From contig CAYMKI010000074.1 in the NCBI GenBank assembly GCA_964390695.1, positions 1 to 14,528 on the forward strand: 14,528 bases of DNA, written 5' to 3'. Source of the DNA: CAWACC01 sp964390695 (lineage in GTDB: Bacteria > Chlamydiota > Chlamydiia > Chlamydiales > Parachlamydiaceae). A program made the position numbers and the translations under genes. Each line of letters starts with the position of its first letter. Within the stretch, counting starts at the first letter, position 1. The notes below the pieces were generated by a model. The model saw nothing but the letters and a program-made list of their open reading frames with translations. It was not told where the DNA came from and did not search any database. This document shows, in pieces, positions 7,454 through 14,518 of this stretch.

Positions 7454-8284
7454 ATGACAGACCGCTGCAGCATGCTGATTCCTGAACCTTATCAAATCCA
7501 GTCGGTTTCTACCGACACAGCCGATGTCTTTACCCTTGTCTTGGCAAATAGCAACGGAAAGAGCAGTGCGAACTTCATGCCGGGTCAATTTAACATGCTC
7601 TACCACTTTGGATGCGGAGAAGCTGCCATTTCTATATCAGGACATCCAAAATTCCCACAGCAAGTCGTGCACACCATCCGCGCAGTAGGATCCGTCACCA
7701 AAAACCTGCAAACACTACAACCCGGCGATGAAATCGGCGTACGAGGCCCATTTGGGTCTTTCTGGCCGCTAGAAAGAAAGTTCCGTCATGTGCTGGTGAT
7801 AGCCGGAGGTATAGGCCTGGCGGCCTTGAGGTCTGCTCTGCTGACCCTTTCCGACAACTTTAAAGACTATCAATCCATCACCTTGCTCTATGGCACCAGA
7901 AAATCTGAGGACATCTTGTACCGCCAAGACCTGGAATCTTGGAAGCGGCAAGGCATGCAGGTGGAGATCACGCTCGATTATGCCGACAAGCATTGGCCTG
8001 GACACGTCGGAGTAGTCACCTCTTTGATCAAAGCCCATGTACAACATCCCAAGGATACCCTGGTGTTGATATGCGGACCTGAAATCATGATGCGCTTTGC
8101 GCTGCATGAACTTTTGGCGGCACAAGTAGACGAAGATAACATCTATATCTCCATGGAAAGACATATGCAGTGCGCTGTCGCTTTTTGCGGCCACTGTCAA
8201 TTAGGCCCTTATTTTCTATGCAAAGACGGACCAGTGTTTTCCTATACGCAGATCAAAGATTATTTTTACATCAAGGAGCTGTGA
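7454..8284 (+). CDS. hydG: [NiFe] hydrogenase gamma subunit, FAD/NAD(P)-binding (HydG type)
   Basis: The 276-residue protein is a ferredoxin-reductase/PyrK-like subunit that exchanges electrons with NAD(P). A flavin-binding beta-barrel (about 8-105) includes HTIRAVGSVTKNL and GDEIGVRGPFGSFWP. A nucleotide-binding domain (about 110-235) includes AGGIGLAALR and CGPEIMMRFA. The C-terminal [2Fe-2S] loop has Cys240, Cys245, Cys248 and Cys256 in the ERHMQCAVAFCGHCQLG segment and beyond. The usual Pro after GGIGLA is Ala here. NADP preference is expected from the group 3b family but cannot be read from sequence. It starts directly after the stop of the cNMP-fold gene, with Met7 at 7472 as a possible alternative. 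Its last codons carry the AAGGAG ribosome site of hydD. Confidence 0.92.
   Translation: MTDRCSMLIPEPYQIQSVSTDTADVFTLVLANSNGKSSANFMPGQFNMLYHFGCGEAAISISGHPKFPQQVVHTIRAVGSVTKNLQTLQPGDEIGVRGPFGSFWPLERKFRHVLVIAGGIGLAALRSALLTLSDNFKDYQSITLLYGTRKSEDILYRQDLESWKRQGMQVEITLDYADKHWPGHVGVVTSLIKAHVQHPKDTLVLICGPEIMMRFALHELLAAQVDEDNIYISMERHMQCAVAFCGHCQLGPYFLCKDGPVFSYTQIKDYFYIKEL
8273..8278 (+). promoter_or_regulatory. Ribosome-binding site that fixes the GTG start of hydD
   Basis: AAGGAG lies inside the last codons of hydG, six bases before the GTG at 8285. It decides the GTG start of the small-subunit gene, which has no nearby ATG fitting the conserved N-terminus, and suggests coupling to hydG translation. 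Confidence 0.8.
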
Positions 8285-9082
8285 GTGTCCAAACTCGTTC
8301 TACTCAAACCCGCGTTGCCAAAACTGGCTGTATGGAAATTTGCCTCGTGCGACGGCTGCCAGCTTTCCCTGCTGGACTGCGAAGATGAGCTTTTATCCTT
8401 CGCAGAGATTGTAAATATATGCCAATTTCCAGAGGCCTCTTCAAAATCTATCGCAGGCCCCTACGACATCTCCCTGGTAGAAGGATCGATCACAACAGAA
8501 CATGACAAAGAAAAAATCCTCGAAGTGCGAAAACAGTCAAAGGTGCTCATCACCATCGGCGCCTGCGCCACAGCCGGCGGAGTGCAGGCCTTGCGCAACT
8601 TTGCCGATGTCGAGGAATACAAACGCATCGTGTATGCCAAACCGGAATACATCCATTCTCTCAAAACATCCACACCTATTTCACAACATGTGCTCGTAGA
8701 TTTTGAACTGCAAGGCTGCCCCATCAACAAATTCCAGCTGTTAGAAGTCGTCACCAGCTTCATCCGCGGAAAACGGCCCAACGTCTCCAGCAGCAGCGTC
8801 TGTACCGAATGCAAAAAGAACGGCAACATCTGCGTCACCGTAGCCTACGGCATCCCCTGCCTGGGACCGGTGACACACTCCGGCTGCGGGGCCTTATGCC
8901 CGGCATATCGCCGGGGATGCTATGGCTGCTATGGTCCCAAAGAGACAGCCAATCCCTTAGCTCTGACGCGTTGGTGGGAAAAAGAGCTCTATACCGACTC
9001 CCCTGAAATCAAAAGGCTGCTATCCACGTTTAACTGTGCGGCAACGCCTTTTCGAGAGGCAAGCGAACAATATGAACGATGA
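8285..9082 (+). CDS. hydD: [NiFe] hydrogenase delta (small) subunit (HydD type)
   Basis: The 265-residue protein is the small subunit that pairs with HydA and relays electrons through Fe-S clusters. The proximal [4Fe-4S] ligands are visible as Cys22 and Cys25 (SCDGCQ), Cys94 (GACAT) and Cys145 (GCPIN). A further eight cysteines, at 173, 176, 183, 192, 201, 205, 212 and 215 (VCTEC, NICV, PCLG, GCGALC, GCYGC), fit two more [4Fe-4S] clusters, as in group 3b enzymes. There is no Tat signal peptide, so the enzyme is cytoplasmic. Translation starts at GTG with AAGGAG six bases upstream, directly after the hydG stop. Its end overlaps hydA by 11 nt if hydA begins at 9072. Confidence 0.93.
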   Translation: MSKLVLLKPALPKLAVWKFASCDGCQLSLLDCEDELLSFAEIVNICQFPEASSKSIAGPYDISLVEGSITTEHDKEKILEVRKQSKVLITIGACATAGGVQALRNFADVEEYKRIVYAKPEYIHSLKTSTPISQHVLVDFELQGCPINKFQLLEVVTSFIRGKRPNVSSSSVCTECKKNGNICVTVAYGIPCLGPVTHSGCGALCPAYRRGCYGCYGPKETANPLALTRWWEKELYTDSPEIKRLLSTFNCAATPFREASEQYER

Positions 9083-10418
9083 ATCATCCCCAGATAATGT
9101 CAAAAACTTGACCGTCAAAACCGGCATGCGCAGTAAGACTTTGCATGTCGACTATTTGACCCGCGTAGAAGGCGAAGGTTCTTTATATATAAGGACCAAA
9201 GGGAACTCTATCGAAGATGTGCAGCTGAAAATCTTCGAGCCCCCACGTTTTTTTGAAGCGCTCTTGCGCGGAAGGCATTATGGAGAAGCTCCAGATATTA
9301 CAGCCAGAATTTGCGGTATCTGCCCTATAGCCTACCAGATGAGCTCTGTGAATGCCATGGAAAATGCTCTGGGGGTAAGCATCCCCGACTATCTACATCA
9401 GCTAAGGCGGCTTTTGTACTGCGGAGAATGGATCGAAAGCCATACCTTGCATGTCTTTATGCTCCACGCCCCAGATTTTTTGCATTATAGCGATGCTATT
9501 GCCATGGCTAAAGATCATCCTGAAATTGTCAAAAAAGGTCTGCGTTTGAAAAAAGCCGGCAACGAAATTCTCCGAGTGGTTGGAGGAAGGGAAATTCATC
9601 CCATCAATGTCAAGGTAGGGGGCTTTTACAAGCTGCCTCGGCGTAAAGACCTGCATGAACTAGAAAATCCGTTAAAACAAGCACGCGATGATGCCATTGA
9701 AACTATCCGATGGGTGAATACTTTTAATTTTCCCGACTTGGAACGTCATTATGAATTCGTTGCTTTGGTAAACTCGGAAGAATATCCTATGGTCAAAGGA
9801 CAGATTGCCTCGTCCTCAGGCTTGGCTATAGAAGCTAAAGACTTCGACCAGCATTTTGAGGAGATACATGCACCCTACAGCCACGCCCTGCAGGCAATTC
9901 TAAAAGGCAAGGGGGCCTATCTGGTAGGACCTCTCGCCAGGTATAACCTAAACTATCATCAATTATCAACTTTAGTAAAAGAGATCATACAAGATATCCG
10001 TTTTGAAAAACGATGCCTTAACCCCTTCCGCAGCATTATTGTAAGATCGTTAGAGATCCTTTATGCCTGTGACGAAGCCTTGAGAATCATCAAAAACTAT
10101 CAAGCCGAAGATCTGCCCGCCTCTGTCGACATGACGATTAAAGCATCTGTAGGCTATGGTGTCAGCGAAGCGCCTAGAGGATTGCTATACCATCGCTATA
10201 GCCTTTCGGCTCAGGGGCTGATTCAAGACGCCAACATAGTTCCGCCCACCTCCCAAAACCAAAAGACTATCGAAGATGACTTGCGTGCACTCGTCTCAAA
10301 AAACTTATCGAAGGCAGATCCCGAACTGATCCATCTGTGCGAACAATCGATCCGCAACTACGATCCTTGCATCTCCTGCTCGGCCCATTTTCTAAAACTG
10401 GAACGCCATAATGTCTAA
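9072..10418 (+). CDS. hydA: [NiFe] hydrogenase alpha (large) subunit, group 3b type (HydA)
   Basis: This is the catalytic subunit holding the NiFe(CN)2CO site. The N-terminal motif is RICGICPIAYQ (Cys81 and Cys84 counting from 9072) and the C-terminal motif is DPCISCSAH (Cys433, Cys436, His439), giving all four nickel-site cysteines. The YxxxH-lacking AYQ form of the first motif, the VDYLTRVEGEG start and the neighbouring HydB/HydG/HydD set point to group 3b. After His439 a nine-residue tail (FLKLERHNV) remains, the expected substrate of the maturation protease encoded next. I chose ATG 9072, which overlaps hydD by 11 nt; the frame is open to 9036, and ATG 9126 (MRSKTLHVDY) is a strong alternative because the family's conserved sequence begins there. 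The enzyme should oxidise H2 with NAD(P)+ or evolve H2 from NAD(P)H. Confidence 0.93.
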   Translation: MNDESSPDNVKNLTVKTGMRSKTLHVDYLTRVEGEGSLYIRTKGNSIEDVQLKIFEPPRFFEALLRGRHYGEAPDITARICGICPIAYQMSSVNAMENALGVSIPDYLHQLRRLLYCGEWIESHTLHVFMLHAPDFLHYSDAIAMAKDHPEIVKKGLRLKKAGNEILRVVGGREIHPINVKVGGFYKLPRRKDLHELENPLKQARDDAIETIRWVNTFNFPDLERHYEFVALVNSEEYPMVKGQIASSSGLAIEAKDFDQHFEEIHAPYSHALQAILKGKGAYLVGPLARYNLNYHQLSTLVKEIIQDIRFEKRCLNPFRSIIVRSLEILYACDEALRIIKNYQAEDLPASVDMTIKASVGYGVSEAPRGLLYHRYSLSAQGLIQDANIVPPTSQNQKTIEDDLRALVSKNLSKADPELIHLCEQSIRNYDPCISCSAHFLKLERHNV

Positions 10419-10887
10419 GCTTGTAATTGTTGGAATCGGAAACCCCTATCGTTCAGATGACGCCGCCGGATGGGCTGTGATCGATGCTCTAGAAAAAAAA
10501 ATCGCAAATAGAGTCACCCTGGTCAGAAGCCGCGGAGATATTGCCGAGCTGATAGATATCTTCTCCACTTATTCCATAGTCTATGCCGTGGATGCCTGCG
10601 ATGGAGGTTCTTTTCCGGGGTCGTGGGCACGTATTAATACCCAGCTCGAGACTTTCAACGGGGAAAAACAGCAAACATCTACCCATGGGCTCAGCCTTTC
10701 ACAAGCTTGGGCCTTAGCAGCAAATCTCCAGCTCCTGCCCGAAAAGCTCATTATATACGCTATCCGTGGACAGAGTTTCGAAATCGACCAAAGTTTATCC
10801 TCCTCCGTATACTCAGCAATTGATGAGGTGGCGGAGGCTATCTTAAAAGAAGAGGACATATCCCTATGCATGAACACCATGTCATGA
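10411..10887 (+). CDS. Hydrogenase maturation protease (HyaD/HycI/HybD family)
   Basis: The 158-residue protein belongs to the endopeptidases that remove the C-terminal tail of the large subunit after nickel insertion. The GIGNPYRSDDAAG N-terminus supplies the acidic nickel ligand (Asp17, where HybD has Glu16). Asp61 in VDACDGG and His92 in STHGLSL match the other two ligands of HybD. It overlaps the end of hydA by 8 nt, so it is made together with its expected substrate. The overlap with hypA at its other end is 22 nt. Identity as a hydrogenase protease is secure; specificity for HydA is inferred from position. Confidence 0.9.
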   Translation: MSKLVIVGIGNPYRSDDAAGWAVIDALEKKIANRVTLVRSRGDIAELIDIFSTYSIVYAVDACDGGSFPGSWARINTQLETFNGEKQQTSTHGLSLSQAWALAANLQLLPEKLIIYAIRGQSFEIDQSLSSSVYSAIDEVAEAILKEEDISLCMNTMS

Positions 10888-11135
10888 ATGATCTATTTAA
10901 TAAAATCCTATCGCTAGCCAAAGCACAAAAAGCCACCCAGGTAACCAAAGTGTGCGTCAAGCTGGGCGCCTTGTCACATATGTCGGCTTCGCACTTCAAA
11001 GAACACTTTGATCATGCAGCTCTCGGCACCCTAGCCGAGCACGCTGAAATTGAGGCGGAAGAATCATTGGACATCTATGATCCTGACGCCCAAGTCGTGG
11101 TTCTCAAGAGCATTGACATTTCGTATGACCCATAA
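10866..11135 (+). CDS. hypA: Short HypA-like nickel-delivery protein lacking the zinc domain
   Basis: The 89-residue protein begins MHEHHVM, keeping the MHE nickel-binding N-terminus of HypA with His2, and it follows the HypA fold through KVCVKLGALSHMSASHFKEHFDHAALGTLAEHAEIEAEE. Ordinary HypA is about 115 residues and carries a loop with two CxxC pairs that binds zinc. Here that segment is replaced by DIYDPDAQVVVLKSIDIS, so only the nickel-binding part is present. The only cysteine is in KVCVKLG. I recall similar short HypA forms beside other group 3b hydrogenases, so this looks like a variant rather than a truncation. It overlaps the protease gene by 22 nt and precedes hypF by 6 nt. Confidence 0.85.
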   Translation: MHEHHVMNDLFNKILSLAKAQKATQVTKVCVKLGALSHMSASHFKEHFDHAALGTLAEHAEIEAEESLDIYDPDAQVVVLKSIDISYDP

Positions 11136-11141
11136 AAGAAG

Positions 11142-11423
11142 ATGGAAAAACGACTCCTTATAACCCTACGAGGATGCGTGCAGGGCGTTGGATTCAGACC
11201 CTTTGTTTTCCGTCTAGCCCATCGCCACCATTTGAAAGGATACGTCTGCAACACCTCATATGGAGTCTATATAGACATACAAGGCAACGAGGAGGCGCTC
11301 ACTCTTTTTCAGCGAGAACTTGATATGGATAAACCTCGCGGCGCTTGTATTTCCGAGATAAAGCTAGCCAGCGCTGAGCTGTGTGAATATTCTCATTTCG
11401 AGATCTCCGGCAGCCGCACCTAA
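11142..11423 (+). CDS. hypF: HypF N-terminal fragment: acylphosphatase domain
   Basis: The 93-residue frame is the complete acylphosphatase domain of carbamoyltransferase HypF. RGCVQGVGFRPFVFR contains the catalytic Arg19, and GYVCNTSYGVYIDIQG contains the catalytic Asn37. In full HypF this domain hydrolyses carbamoyl phosphate as the first step in making cyanide ligands for the NiFe site. The frame stops at TAA 11421-11423 and continues open in the same frame with the rest of HypF. It starts 6 nt after hypA with a weak purine-rich site (AAAGAAG) directly before the ATG. It could be a free acylphosphatase or the remnant of a broken gene. Confidence 0.85.
   Translation: MEKRLLITLRGCVQGVGFRPFVFRLAHRHHLKGYVCNTSYGVYIDIQGNEEALTLFQRELDMDKPRGACISEIKLASAELCEYSHFEISGSRT
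11421..11423 (+). other. In-frame TAA interrupting hypF
   Basis: The codon is 94th from the hypF start, in the linker between acylphosphatase and zinc-finger domains. The reading frame is the same on both sides, and homology resumes at once (GAA GAG CGC ACC, then PDTALSELC). One base change (TAA from CAA, GAA or AAA) would restore a 761-residue HypF, a normal length. It may be a true nonsense change, a gene split tolerated by restart, a readthrough site or a sequencing error. Confidence 0.9.
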
Positions 11424-11441
11424 GAAGAGCGCACCCTGCCC

Positions 11442-13427
11442 TTGCTACCCGACACTGCCCTAAGCGAGCTGTGTGTGCATGAATTGTTTGATCGGCAAAA
11501 TCGGCGCTACCACTACCCTTTTTTACATTGCACAACGTGCGGGCCGCGGTTCAGCCTCTTTACAGCTACGCCCTTCGATCGCGCTCATACCACCATGATA
11601 GATTTCGACATGTGCGCGTTATGCCGTCAAGAATACAACGATCCTCAAGATCGAAGATTTTACTCCCAGACAAATTGCTGTCCCCATTGCGGACCCAAGC
11701 TACAGCTGCTGGATATAAACAGCAATGCAATGGCAAAAGAAAATGAAGCTCTTCAGATGACCGTGGACATGTTACTTCAAGGCAAAATCGTGGCCATCAA
11801 AAACACCGGCGGATATCAATTGCTGGTAGATGCCACACAAGATGATGCTGTGATGGAACTTAGAAGACGGAAGCGCAGACCCTCAAAGCCATTTGCTGTA
11901 CTAATGCCATGCCTTAATAGCATTGATCAAATCGCTCAACTGTGCCAAACAGCGATAGAGACACTCACAAACACCTCTCGGCCTATAGTCTTATTACCAA
12001 AGAAAAAAAATAATAGTTTGACTATATCCCCTTCAGTGTCCAAAGACAGCCCCTACTGGGGTATGATGCTGCCGCATAGCCCTTTGCAGCATCTTTTAAT
12101 GCATTATTTAGACCGCCCTCTTGTCGCCACCAGCGGAAACTTTTCGGGAAATGCGTTGTGTATTAATGAACAAGAGGCTCTTTCTCAACTATCCACTATA
12201 GCCGATGCTTTTTTGGTACATAATCGCCGCATCCATCACAGATTAGACGACTCCGTGGTGCATATCATCGCCAATAAACCCGTCATGCTGCGCCGCGCCC
12301 GCGGCTACATCCCTTATGCCATTACACTGCCGCAAGGCTATACCCTGCCATCACAATCTGTGATTTTTGCATCCGGAAGCCAACAAAAAAGCAGTTTTGC
12401 ATTCGCCAAGACAAACCGCCTCTATCTCAGCCAATATATCGGGGACCTTGAATCAGCAAACACCTGCCAGGTATATGCACAAGAGATCGTAAAATGGGAA
12501 AAACTGCTGGCCATCACACCCACAAAAGCCATTGCAGATAAACATGCAGGATTTTTTTCTCACCAGTATTTGCAGCATAGAAAACTACCCTATACTATCC
12601 TACAGCATCATCAGGCGCATGTGCTGAGCGGCATGATAGATAATCAATTGTCTCCTCCATTTTTAGCTATCTCCTGGGATGGCACCGGTTGGGGAGAAGA
12701 CGGCACCATCTGGGGAGGAGAAGCTTTTTCTGCAACTTCGGCGGGAATGCAAAGAGTTGCCTCCTTATACCCATTTAAATTACCGGGAAATCATAAAGCT
12801 ATTCGTGAACCGCGACGATCTTCTTTAGGGATACTGTTCGAGATCTTCGGCAAAAGCCTGTCTACTTCGCCTAACGAATGGCTGAAGCAACATTTCTCTT
12901 CTCAAGACCTTCAAAATCTACTTAAAGCCCTTGAAAACAACATCCAAGCTCCGCTCTGCAGCAGTGTCGGAAGGCTATTCGATGCCGCAAGCGCTCTGCT
13001 ATCGGCTTGTACCTTCAGCGACTTTGACGGACAAGCCGCCCTGAAATTGGAATCTTTAGCCCTCGCAGCAAATGATAAAAAACACCTCTATCGCCTAGCA
13101 GTTTATAAACATGATGATCTTTGGCTATGCGACTGGCGTGACATGATGATGCAGGTGTTAGAAGATGTACAAAAAGGCCTCTGCCCTAACGAAATAGCTT
13201 GGGCTTTCCATGCTGCCTTATCGGACAGTGTTGTCGATTTAGCCAAGAAGATGGCTCTACCCTGCATTTTATTGACCGGAGGAGTAATGCAAAACAAATT
13301 ATTGGTGGAGCTGACAGTTGAAAAACTTACCCTCCACGGCTTCTTAACATATATACATCATAATATCCCTCCAAATGACGGAGGAATCGCTGCGGGACAA
13401 ATCATGGGTGAATTTATTGGAAAATAG
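11442..13427 (+). CDS. hypF: HypF main fragment: zinc fingers, YrdC-like and Kae1-like domains
   Basis: This stretch carries the rest of HypF with no further stop or frameshift. Numbered from the original start, it has two zinc-finger motifs (108-133 and 158-183), a YrdC-like domain (about 205-385, with KRRPSKPFAVLM, MLPHSPLQHLL, VATSGNFSG and LDDSVVH), and a C-terminal Kae1-like domain with LQHHQAH (His489, 490, 493), SWDGTGWGEDGTIWGGE, SSVGRLFDAASALL, LTGGVMQN and PPNDGG. It would form carbamoyl-adenylate and transfer the carbamoyl group to HypE. The first zinc-finger cysteine is Ser108. No ATG is near the fragment's start: TTG at 11442 or GTG at 11475 could serve only as restart codons. 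The domains look under selection, so the fragment may be expressed after the stop; the alternative is recent inactivation. Confidence 0.85.
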   Translation: MLPDTALSELCVHELFDRQNRRYHYPFLHCTTCGPRFSLFTATPFDRAHTTMIDFDMCALCRQEYNDPQDRRFYSQTNCCPHCGPKLQLLDINSNAMAKENEALQMTVDMLLQGKIVAIKNTGGYQLLVDATQDDAVMELRRRKRRPSKPFAVLMPCLNSIDQIAQLCQTAIETLTNTSRPIVLLPKKKNNSLTISPSVSKDSPYWGMMLPHSPLQHLLMHYLDRPLVATSGNFSGNALCINEQEALSQLSTIADAFLVHNRRIHHRLDDSVVHIIANKPVMLRRARGYIPYAITLPQGYTLPSQSVIFASGSQQKSSFAFAKTNRLYLSQYIGDLESANTCQVYAQEIVKWEKLLAITPTKAIADKHAGFFSHQYLQHRKLPYTILQHHQAHVLSGMIDNQLSPPFLAISWDGTGWGEDGTIWGGEAFSATSAGMQRVASLYPFKLPGNHKAIREPRRSSLGILFEIFGKSLSTSPNEWLKQHFSSQDLQNLLKALENNIQAPLCSSVGRLFDAASALLSACTFSDFDGQAALKLESLALAANDKKHLYRLAVYKHDDLWLCDWRDMMMQVLEDVQKGLCPNEIAWAFHAALSDSVVDLAKKMALPCILLTGGVMQNKLLVELTVEKLTLHGFLTYIHHNIPPNDGGIAAGQIMGEFIGK

Positions 13428-13445
13428 AGTGATATATAGTTTCGA

Positions 13446-14321
13446 TTAATCGATCTTTTCCAAGTAGGTGGCCGCTTTATTTTCAAAAATCTCTAAACGA
13501 TCACATCTCGAATATGATTTAAACATTTTTAAAGCGTTTTTAGCGCAAGAAGATAAGGTCGGTTCATCACTCAAAGCTGTTGCACAAGTTTCAAAACCCT
13601 TGCCAAATTTATCAATGAATAACTCATAAGACAAAGTTTCTGTATCCAATATGTAAAGCTTCGAATGATCTTTATGCATTTGCATATTAAACCAAGAACA
13701 ATCATCTAAACCTGTTTTCATAATCAATTGGCAACATTGATCTGCTAGGATTTCTTGTGAGCTTACAGTCAACTGTTTAACCGCATCTAGGGTAGCGTTA
13801 CGGTCCAATACATCTATTTTTTCAACACATACGATGAAAGCCTCATTAATCGTCTTTTCATCTAAAGTGGAGATCTGCTCTTTTGAAAAAAGCGGATATA
13901 ATCCCTTTTTGGGAACGCCAATGTGCGTCAAATTGTCATCGACAATTATGTCTTGAATCAATGCAGCCATGGGAGCTCTAAGCGTATTAGCCATAGGGTG
14001 CAAAGCTGAACTATTCGGATGATAGGTTTTATATATAATGCCCGGTGTTTCACTTAATTGCACATGGGCTGTCCTACGAGTTATCTTAGCTTTGTCGGTT
14101 ACATAGTTTGCAATAGACGTCCTTTCATACATATCTTCCTTAGAAAAGTGATCTTTAGCTAGCTCTTTCCATTTTGTCAATATGGGTTTCATTTTATTAA
14201 ATTGTTCAGGATCGAATTTATTTTCAACCGAATAGGTTGTAAACAAAGAATCAAAAGAGATGATTTGCGGTTTGTCCCACACTCCAGTACATAATTGATA
14301 ATCACCTTTTACATTATTCAT
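13446..14321 (-). CDS. Unrecognised protein with protein-kinase-like spacing of key residues
   Basis: I do not recognise this 291-residue protein by family. It has no signal peptide or membrane segment. Parts resemble a kinase fold: GIIYKTY (Lys98) could be the ATP-lysine strand, HIGVPKKGLYPL and AFIVCVEKID could be the strands leading to the hinge, and DDCSWFN followed by LYILDTE places Asp207, Asn212 and Asp226 at intervals of 5 and 19, close to 5 and 18 in the kinase HRDxxxxN and DFG motifs. A glycine-rich loop and an alpha-C glutamate are not obvious. The gene is clearly more AT-rich than the hydrogenase genes and points towards them, ending 18 nt after hypF. A host-directed effector is possible but is inference. 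The start at 14321 has an AAAAGG ribosome site (14331-14336) and a good promoter upstream. Confidence 0.7.
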   Translation of the reverse strand: MNNVKGDYQLCTGVWDKPQIISFDSLFTTYSVENKFDPEQFNKMKPILTKWKELAKDHFSKEDMYERTSIANYVTDKAKITRRTAHVQLSETPGIIYKTYHPNSSALHPMANTLRAPMAALIQDIIVDDNLTHIGVPKKGLYPLFSKEQISTLDEKTINEAFIVCVEKIDVLDRNATLDAVKQLTVSSQEILADQCCQLIMKTGLDDCSWFNMQMHKDHSKLYILDTETLSYELFIDKFGKGFETCATALSDEPTLSSCAKNALKMFKSYSRCDRLEIFENKAATYLEKID

Positions 14322-14355
14322 ACAATATTTCCTTTTTTATAACAAGTTAGTTAGT

Positions 14356-14384
14356 AATGTAACATATTTATTCATTAACGTCAA
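14356..14384 (-). promoter_or_regulatory. Sigma-70-type promoter of the right-edge gene
   Basis: On the minus strand TTGACG (14379-14384) matches the -35 consensus at five of six bases. After exactly 17 bases comes TACATT (14356-14361), four of six for the -10 box. The -10 lies 34 bases before the ATG at 14321, leaving a short leader that contains AAAAGG. Confidence 0.6.
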
Positions 14385-14482
14385 TTTTATTTAAAAAATT
14401 AACTATTCATTTGTTTAAAATTATTTCAAGAGTTCCCGCCAGAAAAATAACATGCTTTAGAAAAACGCTTCATCATGAAAAA

Positions 14483-14518
14483 CAGGATGAGCAGAATAGG
14501 CAGGATAAACGGATATAT
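14483..14518. repeat. Degenerate 9-nt tandem repeat
   Basis: Four units follow each other at a 9-base period: CAGGATGAG, CAGAATAGG, CAGGATAAA, CGGATATAT, the last poorly conserved. It is in non-coding, AT-rich sequence at the window edge and may continue beyond it. No function is visible. Confidence 0.45.

Noticed and set aside
7769..8200. 143-codon open frame on the minus strand inside hydG
   Set aside because: It is antisense to conserved flavin and NAD-binding motifs and has no recognisable features.
11442..11444. TTG as an ordinary independent gene start for the HypF main part
   Set aside because: The frame and homology continue upstream to the TAA, and no ATG or well-placed ribosome site is present; it is treated as a possible restart within a split gene.
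13442..13453. Palindrome TCGATTAATCGA as a terminator after hypF
   Set aside because: It has no loop and no GC-rich stem, and it overlaps the stop codon of the convergent gene; a chance palindrome or binding site is as likely.
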